A model generated the notes under the pieces. The model worked only from the letters and a program-made list of their open reading frames with translations. It ran no database searches and was not told the origin of the DNA. The translations under genes and the position numbers were made by a program. From an uncultured Lachnospiraceae bacterium (GTDB lineage: Bacteria; Bacillota; Clostridia; Lachnospirales; Lachnospiraceae), in assembly GCA_910578795.1 (NCBI GenBank), contig CAJTSD010000001.1, forward strand, positions 167,398-231,397: DNA of 64,000 nt, given 5' to 3'. Below, in pieces: positions 41,158 through 47,859 of this stretch; the stretch's first letter is position 1, and each line of letters opens with the position of its first letter.

Positions 41158-44100
41158 TCCTGCCACCACCACCGAAATTGCTTTGTCTTTATTTTAAAGC
41201 TCACAGTCTTTGTACCACAATACTCACCGATTCCCCTGATGTATAATTTTGCCGTACCTCTGTTGATATTGTTGTCATAACCCGTGATCATATAATCCAC
41301 GCCTTCCGTAAGTCCGCTGCTTTGTCCCTTGTACGTCACCCGGACACCGGTAGCGGAATCCGGTTTAATCTCGCTTCCGGTATAAATCTGCGCTTCAACC
41401 GTCACCTTTGCTTTTGCAATATCATATGACGCAACCCGGTATTCGCCGCTTATCGTACCACTGTAGGAGCCTTTTTCCGCAGCTTTTACCGTGATGCGAA
41501 CTCTTGTTCCGCGTTCCAAAACATCCGCCGTCCCGACAGGTTCCCCACTGTCAGCATAAGTATATACGGCAGATGTTTTATCATAGTCCCTGCCTGCCGC
41601 CAGATTCTTACCATCCTTATCGGTAATCACAAAGCTTGTCGTAATGGTACCCGCTTTCCCGGTATAGACCTTATCCTTCGCCGTCAGCGTCAATTCGCCG
41701 ATGTCCTGCCGCACAATATTGAATGTAACCTCTTTTCTTCCTTTATAGACTCCTTTCCCTGTAATCACTGCCGCAGGCGCTCTTGCCCCCGACGCGTTTG
41801 AAACTGCCCTGTTATTTTTATAGGAAAGCCGGTAATCCGTTCCCTCTTTGAGCAGTTTATTCCCGCAATATACCCTCAAATCAGGCTTTGCGCCGCCTTT
41901 TGCATAAGGAACGCTCTGCGAATCAAGCGCCACACGAATCAGTCCCGCCCTGGAAATATTGCAGTTAATGGTAAAAGGTACGCTCCTTGTCCCCTTATAT
42001 TCATTGATTCCTTTAATAATGACTTCCGCTTTTCCGGCGCTCCTGTTATTTTTATAAGAAAGATGATAGTCCGTGCCTTCCACAAGCGTTTTCTTTCCGT
42101 CTGTGAGAACAGGCTTCGGCGTTACCGCCGTTCCTTCATATTCAACCGCTTTGATTGCTTTTACTTTTGCCTTCAAAATGGATTTCTTGTCAGCATCGGA
42201 AACCGGTTCAGGCAGGATTTCAAAATATATGGTCTGTGTTCCTGAATAACTGCCTTTTCCCCTGATAATAACCGCAGGTTTTTTTGCGTCAGAAGTTTCT
42301 CCCTGTGAAACTTTTATATTATTCCTGTAGCTGACCGTATAGTCAATTCCTTCTGTCAGAAGATGCTTTCCATCATAAACCTTAATGTCCTGAGTCAGCC
42401 GTGAGCCTGTATACGTGAGGTTCTTTACACCGCTTACCCAAAAATTATTACTGTATATAAAAACACTGCATTCTGCGCTGATTCCATCAATTTGAACGCG
42501 CAGTGTAAGATTGACGGTATCAGACTCACGGTCTGCATAAATCCTGTTATCTGAAACGTGAAGAATCTTCTTACCGTCAGTACCATTTATGACAATCGTG
42601 TCATTTTTCTGCACAACCTCAAGAGGATTGTCATCCTCATCAAACGCAGACCATACAAGCTCCCTTTCATATGGATAGTGTGCTGGTATTGGCATTATTT
42701 TAAACTCCTGCGTACCAGCTTTATTCAATTCCAGCTTTTCCGCAGACAGCTTAAGTCCTGTCAGAACCGGTTTTGTAAGAATCGTTGCCGCCGTCGTTTG
42801 TTCACCCTCAGACTTCATTCCGTTTATGGTGACAATTACCTTATAGCGGTACGACGTATCCGGAGATGCCATGTTATCAATGTACGGCACATCCGTAATG
42901 TTCTCTGCAATGCAGGAATAACTGTCAGCATTTTGGTCTGTGACCACGCTTCTGTATACCGCATACGACTGCGCATTTTCCACCCTATCCCACGAAAGAC
43001 TGACACGCGTTCTGTTATTCTCGCGTTTTAATTCCGTAATTTCGGAAATTCTCACAGGCTTTGGCAAAATCTCCACTTGCATTTCATTCAGCGGTGAAAC
43101 GAAGGCTCTGCTTTGGTCCTCCGCCGTATAATAGGAAAGAATCCGGTAAACGTAGCGGTTTCCTCCCTGCACTGACGAATCCATATATGTTGCCGCCGCT
43201 TTGTCTTCTACCATTGCAAGCTCCGCAAAACCGCCGCCGTTGTCACTTCGCTCTATTCGGTAGCCCTCCGCGCCTCTTGCCGTTCTCCACGCAAGACTGA
43301 CGCCGTTTTCCTCTGCATACTGCGCCGTTTCAAGCATGACGGCATCCGGAGCTGTTACGATTTCATCAGACATTGTAGTCTGCCCAATGAACTCCTCCCC
43401 TTTACGGTTAACCGTAATTGGAACCAAACTATAGTAATATGTTTTTCCTTTATATACCTGATCCTGATACTGGTATGTTCCTCCATCCCGATCCACACTG
43501 ACCTCCGCAATCAGGATGCCTTTCTGCGCCGGATCTTCACTTCTGTAAATTGCCACTTTATCAGCGCCAACTCCGCCGCTCCATGTAAGGGCAGTTGTCG
43601 TCGCATCATCATATACAATACTGTCAATGCTGACCGCATCAGGCGCCACATCCTCGCAGTCCAGCGTAAATGCATTCAACCGGAATGTTCTGCTGTCTTC
43701 ATAATTGTCACGCCATGATGTCAGGCTTGCGCCATAAAAGCTCTGTCCCTTTGCAACAATGTGTTCTCCCCTACAATTTCCGTCACTGGATGTATAGCTT
43801 TTATCAAGGTACATACTGGGTCTTGTATTCGGGAACGTAAGCACAATCGCCACATAGTCGCCTGCATCAAGCGTAACCGGAGAGGATAGCTCTATCGTAT
43901 GCAGTCCTGCATAACCGGTTGTTCCTGTCTGCGGTGTGTCAAGCAGTGCCGTTCCGCTTGTGGGATTTGTCACCACGCCATTTTCCATGTCCGGATTTTT
44001 ATAGAGCTGAAGTTCATAATCCACATCAGATGTTCCGATTAAAAATGACACAGCTGTCAGCTTTTCACGCCATGCATTCTCGCTCTTCATCTGATATACC

Positions 44101-45515
44101 TGCGCTGCCCTTCTCACAACAATCGTAGAGCCGGAATACGCTGTATTTCCGTAAAAATAATTGTTGTCATATTTTTCAGCATTGCAGACGGTAAAAGCAT
44201 ATGCAGGATTTCCAGAACCAAGGGATTTATCTTCATAGGATATATAATAATACCCGTCATCTCCCCTTGCTGTCCCCCAGCTGTTCCTGATAATCCACGC
44301 ACCATCATTTTCCGGCTGGTTGTCGCTCCTGAAATTCTCCTTTGGATACGCATCATCCCATCCCACTGCCATAACCGCATGGTTTGTCTTTGCCGTACCA
44401 GAACCTCCGACATTGTTATAATATGCCCCGGTAGCTTCATTAACGTATTTTGAATCACTAAAATATGACCATGACACTGCGCCATAGTCCATTATCATTT
44501 TCTTAACGGCTCCAATCGCCTCGCTTTTATTTTCTTCGTCCGCAAAATTGTAGCGGTACGCATTTTCAAGATACAGACCCGCATCCTGTGCTGCCGTCCG
44601 GTCCAACGCAGCAGGCAGTGTACTTGTTTCATAAGGATATTTGGTTTCATCCGCCCCGCCGTTCCAGTTCATCAGACGGACAACCCCCCTGATATCGTTG
44701 CCTCCCTGCTTGAGATAATAGTTTGCCGGATTGCTGGTCATCGTATCCCCGTTTGCATTGTCAAGCGCGTCATAACCTGTATGATACCCAAAATACGCAA
44801 GATGCCGCTCTGACAAATCAATACTGTTTGCAGATGCCCCCATATCCCGGACCGCGGACGCCTCCATCGCTCCTAAAATCGAAAAGCTCCAGCATGCTCC
44901 CCAGCTTCCCTGATCCCGGACTTTTGGCAGGTAACCTTCCTCTCTTGCATCATACTTTGCCGGAATAACACTCCTTGTCCTTCTTCTGTTGACAAGTTCA
45001 TCCGTAAACGCATCCTGGTTTTCGTCATACGGAACATGCTCCGGCTCAAGCGCTTCAGGATGTGCATACTCAATTTCTTCCTCTGCTCCGTTATCTTCCA
45101 TCGTTTCTGTTTCAAGGGCACTTTCCGTTTCAGATTCGGATTCCGTTTCAGACACCGTTTCAGATTCAGAACCTGTTTCAGACACCGTTTCAGATTCAGA
45201 GTCCGTTTCAAACGCACTTTCCGTTCCTGCCTCAGATGCATGTTCTTCTCCAGATTCCGTTTCCGTTCCAAACACACTTTCCGTTCCTGCCTCAGATGCA
45301 CTTTCCTCTATCACGCTTTGCGTACTGCCCTGCGGCACGGAATTTGTTTCAGCCGCTTCCTTTTCCTCCTCTGTCGGATTTTCCGATTCCTCCGTATAAT
45401 CCGCAGAAGGATTTTCCTGCGCCTGCGCCGCATATGATTTCGTCTGCGAAAGCGGTGATACCAGCATCGCCAGCGTCAACATCAATGCCGTCAGTTTCTT
45501 CATTCTTCCAGTCAT
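41154..45515 (-). CDS. Secreted papain-like (C1A) cysteine protease with Fn3-like and C-terminal Ig-like repeats
   Basis: This 1453-aa secreted protein has a signal peptide (MKKLTALMLTLAMLVSPLSQ, cleavage near SYAA), then a Glu/Ser/Thr-rich linker with tandem repeats up to about residue 165. The C1A peptidase domain has DQGSWGACWSFS (catalytic Cys208), KTNHAVMAVGWD (His) and WIIRNSWG (Asn). Beta-sandwich modules follow (Fn3-like, such as YRYKVIVTINGMK), then five or more repeats of the type LxxGTDYxxSYKNN and GKGxYxGT at the C-terminus. It presumably cleaves proteins outside the cell. AAAGGAG precedes ATG 45515. The same C-terminal repeat class occurs in the GH53 protein. The last repeat ends close to the stop (FRWWWQD). 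Confidence 0.9.
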   Translation of the reverse strand: MTGRMKKLTALMLTLAMLVSPLSQTKSYAAQAQENPSADYTEESENPTEEEKEAAETNSVPQGSTQSVIEESASEAGTESVFGTETESGEEHASEAGTESAFETDSESETVSETGSESETVSETESESETESALETETMEDNGAEEEIEYAHPEALEPEHVPYDENQDAFTDELVNRRRTRSVIPAKYDAREEGYLPKVRDQGSWGACWSFSILGAMEASAVRDMGASANSIDLSERHLAYFGYHTGYDALDNANGDTMTSNPANYYLKQGGNDIRGVVRLMNWNGGADETKYPYETSTLPAALDRTAAQDAGLYLENAYRYNFADEENKSEAIGAVKKMIMDYGAVSWSYFSDSKYVNEATGAYYNNVGGSGTAKTNHAVMAVGWDDAYPKENFRSDNQPENDGAWIIRNSWGTARGDDGYYYISYEDKSLGSGNPAYAFTVCNAEKYDNNYFYGNTAYSGSTIVVRRAAQVYQMKSENAWREKLTAVSFLIGTSDVDYELQLYKNPDMENGVVTNPTSGTALLDTPQTGTTGYAGLHTIELSSPVTLDAGDYVAIVLTFPNTRPSMYLDKSYTSSDGNCRGEHIVAKGQSFYGASLTSWRDNYEDSRTFRLNAFTLDCEDVAPDAVSIDSIVYDDATTTALTWSGGVGADKVAIYRSEDPAQKGILIAEVSVDRDGGTYQYQDQVYKGKTYYYSLVPITVNRKGEEFIGQTTMSDEIVTAPDAVMLETAQYAEENGVSLAWRTARGAEGYRIERSDNGGGFAELAMVEDKAAATYMDSSVQGGNRYVYRILSYYTAEDQSRAFVSPLNEMQVEILPKPVRISEITELKRENNRTRVSLSWDRVENAQSYAVYRSVVTDQNADSYSCIAENITDVPYIDNMASPDTSYRYKVIVTINGMKSEGEQTTAATILTKPVLTGLKLSAEKLELNKAGTQEFKIMPIPAHYPYERELVWSAFDEDDNPLEVVQKNDTIVINGTDGKKILHVSDNRIYADRESDTVNLTLRVQIDGISAECSVFIYSNNFWVSGVKNLTYTGSRLTQDIKVYDGKHLLTEGIDYTVSYRNNIKVSQGETSDAKKPAVIIRGKGSYSGTQTIYFEILPEPVSDADKKSILKAKVKAIKAVEYEGTAVTPKPVLTDGKKTLVEGTDYHLSYKNNRSAGKAEVIIKGINEYKGTRSVPFTINCNISRAGLIRVALDSQSVPYAKGGAKPDLRVYCGNKLLKEGTDYRLSYKNNRAVSNASGARAPAAVITGKGVYKGRKEVTFNIVRQDIGELTLTAKDKVYTGKAGTITTSFVITDKDGKNLAAGRDYDKTSAVYTYADSGEPVGTADVLERGTRVRITVKAAEKGSYSGTISGEYRVASYDIAKAKVTVEAQIYTGSEIKPDSATGVRVTYKGQSSGLTEGVDYMITGYDNNINRGTAKLYIRGIGEYCGTKTVSFKIKTKQFRWWWQD
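45145..45300 (-). repeat. Tandem DNA repeats encoding the protease Glu/Ser/Thr linker
   Basis: Within the protease gene a 26-bp stretch is repeated exactly at 45145-45170 and 45175-45200 (30-nt period). Another exact 26-bp repeat lies at 45215-45240 and 45275-45300 (60-nt period). The encoded residues are of the form SETESESETVSE and SEAGTESVFGTETES. All periods are multiples of 3, so length changes would keep the frame. Confidence 0.9.
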
Positions 45516-45566
45516 TTTATAACGGTACTCCTTTCTAAACTCAAAAAAACACTGTTCTTCCAAACA

Positions 45567-46361
45567 TTATTCCCGCACAATAACCACCTGCTTTGCCGTC
45601 GTATATGGATCCGAGAAATCCACATGCTCCAGCCGCTCCGGCGTAATCGTGATACCGGAAGCTGCCACGGACGAAATCCCTCTCTCCACGGACACAATCA
45701 CCGAATCAAACGCCGTATTTTCTACTTCAAGCTTGATATCCAGTTCATCACAGATTGCTTTCATGATATCAATATCCATTCCTACAATCAGCCCGTCCTC
45801 CGTAATATTCTCATAAGGGGGAAACTCCGCGTTTGTAATCATTTTCATAACACCGTTCGCATAGGTATCCTTATTTTGTCCCTCATAAGCGGTAACCTCC
45901 GCCTCTCCCATAATCCAGGCATCCTTAATGTGGCCCAGTGTTCCATTGTTTTCAAGCTTCTCCAAAGCCGCATTGATGTCTTCCAACAGCTCAGGATTAT
46001 TCTTATTTACCGCAATCCCGTATTCTTCCTCAACAAAAGGCTCATCCAGCAGCCTTAAACCGCTGACCTCCCCCACAAACACTTTCGCAGGCGCATCATC
46101 AATAATGACCGCGTCCACCACACCCTTTTTTAGGGCTGTCGCAGCATCAATTCCCCTATTAAAGCGCACCACTTCGGCATCCTCAATATCACTGGCATAA
46201 ATATCCCCTGTTGTTTTGCGCTGCACACCTATTTTCTTACCGCTCAGGTCATCAAGCGAATTGACTGTATTAACGACTGCTTCCTCACCACAGCCTGATA
46301 CCATCACAAGCAAGCACACAATTGCAACTGTCAAAACCCGTTTCCTGAAAGCGCTCTTCAT
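45567..46361 (-). CDS. Lipoprotein with circularly permuted family-3 solute-binding domain
   Basis: This 264-aa lipoprotein has lipobox VSGC (Cys24). Canonical SBP_bac_3 proteins start with an AEFPPFE segment and end after IDDAPAK and EEYGIAV. Here the order is reversed. Residues 35-153 carry the usual second half (LSGKKIGVQRKTTGDIYA, VDAVIIDDAPAKVFV, FVEEEYGIAVNKNNPELL, then a helix ending at W149). Residues 170-264 carry the usual first half (ITNAEFPPYENITEDG, GITITPERLEHVDFSDPYT, QVVIVRE). The new termini lie where the chain first crosses to the second lobe. It would bind an amino acid or similar ligand at the membrane surface. It follows the diguanylate cyclase by 12 bp with GGGAGG before ATG 46361. 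No ABC permease is near. Confidence 0.85.
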   Translation of the reverse strand: MKSAFRKRVLTVAIVCLLVMVSGCGEEAVVNTVNSLDDLSGKKIGVQRKTTGDIYASDIEDAEVVRFNRGIDAATALKKGVVDAVIIDDAPAKVFVGEVSGLRLLDEPFVEEEYGIAVNKNNPELLEDINAALEKLENNGTLGHIKDAWIMGEAEVTAYEGQNKDTYANGVMKMITNAEFPPYENITEDGLIVGMDIDIMKAICDELDIKLEVENTAFDSVIVSVERGISSVAASGITITPERLEHVDFSDPYTTAKQVVIVRE

Positions 46362-46373
46362 AAATACCTCCCA

Positions 46374-47624
46374 TTATGCAACGACCTGGTTTCTTCCATT
46401 ATTTTTACCTACATACAGCTTCTCATCCGCTTTCTTAATTACGTTCTCGTATCGGATAAACTCTGTTCCATCAGCAACGCCAAAAGTCATTGTAATATCC
46501 ATTTTGGTTTTTTCATATGTAAAATCATGATCCAAAATACTTTGACGCAGCTGCCGCGTTCTTGCAACCGTATCCTCATATCTAAGCTTGTACACCAGCA
46601 AAAATTCCTCGCCGCCCCAACGGCTTGCAAACCCATACTCCGAAACATTTTTTTTGATTAAATCGGACACTTCCTGCAGCACATAGTCTCCCGCATCATG
46701 CCCATAAGTATCATTGACTTTCTTAAAAAAGTCAATATCACACATAACAACACAGTATAATTCATTTCTTTGCGAAATTGCTGACAGCATCGTGTTGCAG
46801 CTTCTTCTGTTATAAAGCTCTGTCAGCGCGTCCCGTTCAATCAGTTTCTGAAGATTATCCCGCATTTTCAGCGCATAAATGCCAATGGAACCGATTTCAT
46901 CCTTGCGGTTCACAACGCGGTTCCCGAGTGTAGACCTCAAATTCCCTTCTGAAATCGCTTTCAGGAAATGATTAATGCTGTTAATATCCGCAATCATATT
47001 TGACGAAAATTTCAGTGTAATAAAAACGGAAATAACAATCATAATAGCAGAAAATGTCGCAAACCATATAATAACTTCTGTTATTTTATCATAGACCAAA
47101 CCCTTCTGTTTTCCGGCAAAAATCATGCCTACAATCTCTCCGCCTGTATTTTTCAGCGGAACATAATATCCAATATACTTTCTGCCATTGATTGATAAAT
47201 CCTTTGACGAAAAGCTTTGCCCCTGCCTTAATACAACCTCTTTAACACGGTTCGCCGCTTTTGTTCCCACAGCTGATATGCCATACTCATCTTCTATCGT
47301 CGTCATAATACGCAAATCATTCCAAAAAAACGTAATATCAATCCCCGACTGCTCTTTAATCCGCAAAAGCATTGTCGAATCCGTTATATTCAAATCTCCT
47401 TTAAACAGCATTTCATTTTCATATTGATAATCACCACCGATTGCAAAATCCAGACAGTCAATCAATGTATCCGTAGTTGATATCAGTTCATTTCGAATAC
47501 TCTGCGTATAAAAGCCATAAAACAACGATACACCGATAACTGTAATCAGACAACTCAATAAAATAATCGGCAATATTACAATGGGGAGAAGTTTTTTGCG
47601 TATGCCTCCTTTTGTTTCTATCAA
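46374..47624 (-). CDS. Membrane diguanylate cyclase with extracytoplasmic sensor domain
   Basis: This 416-aa protein has a first membrane helix (LLPIVILPIILLSCLITVIG), an extracytoplasmic sensor of about 160 residues (single Cache-like; ends YVPLKNTGGEIVGMIFA), and a second helix (VIIWFATFSAIMIVISVFI). A HAMP-like linker (EGNLRSTLGNR) and a GGDEF domain follow, with DALTELYNRRS, DIDFFKKVNDTYGHDAGDYV and active site RWGGEEF. It should make cyclic di-GMP; there is no RxxD inhibitory site five residues before GGEEF. The true start is TTG 47624: AGGAGG lies 8 nt upstream, and the longer frame starts upstream of the promoter. The leader has a special structure (47632-47668). Confidence 0.9.
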   Translation of the reverse strand: MIETKGGIRKKLLPIVILPIILLSCLITVIGVSLFYGFYTQSIRNELISTTDTLIDCLDFAIGGDYQYENEMLFKGDLNITDSTMLLRIKEQSGIDITFFWNDLRIMTTIEDEYGISAVGTKAANRVKEVVLRQGQSFSSKDLSINGRKYIGYYVPLKNTGGEIVGMIFAGKQKGLVYDKITEVIIWFATFSAIMIVISVFITLKFSSNMIADINSINHFLKAISEGNLRSTLGNRVVNRKDEIGSIGIYALKMRDNLQKLIERDALTELYNRRSCNTMLSAISQRNELYCVVMCDIDFFKKVNDTYGHDAGDYVLQEVSDLIKKNVSEYGFASRWGGEEFLLVYKLRYEDTVARTRQLRQSILDHDFTYEKTKMDITMTFGVADGTEFIRYENVIKKADEKLYVGKNNGRNQVVA

Positions 47625-47631
47625 CAGATTA

Positions 47632-47668
47632 TCCTCCTGGTCTTTTTTTAGGAGGATTTTCCTCCTGG
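47632..47668 (-). promoter_or_regulatory. Leader with alternative Shine-Dalgarno/anti-Shine-Dalgarno pairings (putative RNA switch)
   Basis: On the minus strand the 5' leader carries CCAGGAGGA (decoy, 47660-47668), then TCCTCCT (anti-SD, 47650-47656), then AAAAAAAGACC, then a second CCAGGAGGA (47632-47640). The second is the real ribosome binding site, 8 nt before the TTG start. TCCTCCT can form 7 bp with either copy, so translation could be switched. No T run follows on the minus strand, so it is not a terminator. What would flip it (temperature, ligand, protein) is unknown. Confidence 0.65.
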
Positions 47669-47691
47669 TTTCTTTTCCTTTTATCTTATTT

Positions 47692-47720
47692 ATAATAGCA
47701 TAGTTAAAAATTCTTGGCAA
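47692..47720 (-). promoter_or_regulatory. Promoter of the diguanylate cyclase operon
   Basis: On the minus strand TTGCCA (-35, 47715-47720), a 17-nt spacer and TATTAT (-10, 47692-47697) form a good sigma-A promoter. Predicted transcription starts near 47685, which places the whole Shine-Dalgarno switch in the leader. Confidence 0.7.
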
Positions 47721-47859
47721 CTGCAAAGACTTATAAGCGCAACACTTCTTTAATTTTTAATGCAAACCTTGCCAAACTGTGTTATACTTGAAAATAACTA
47801 TGATGTGAAGCATATGACATATATAACGATATCAACTTACAGAAAGGAACGATATACCA

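Noticed and set aside
45100..45310. CRISPR array suggested by regular repeats
   Set aside because: The repeats are in frame within a coding region, have short periods and no unique spacers; no cas genes.
45036..45538. Phe/Arg-rich plus-strand frames across the protease linker
   Set aside because: They are the antisense of the Glu/Ser/Thr repeat and carry its periodicity; no start signals.
47650..47670. Rho-independent terminator before the LRR gene
   Set aside because: The stem AGGAGGA/TCCTCCT is followed by A, not T, on the transcribed minus strand; a translation-control role fits better.
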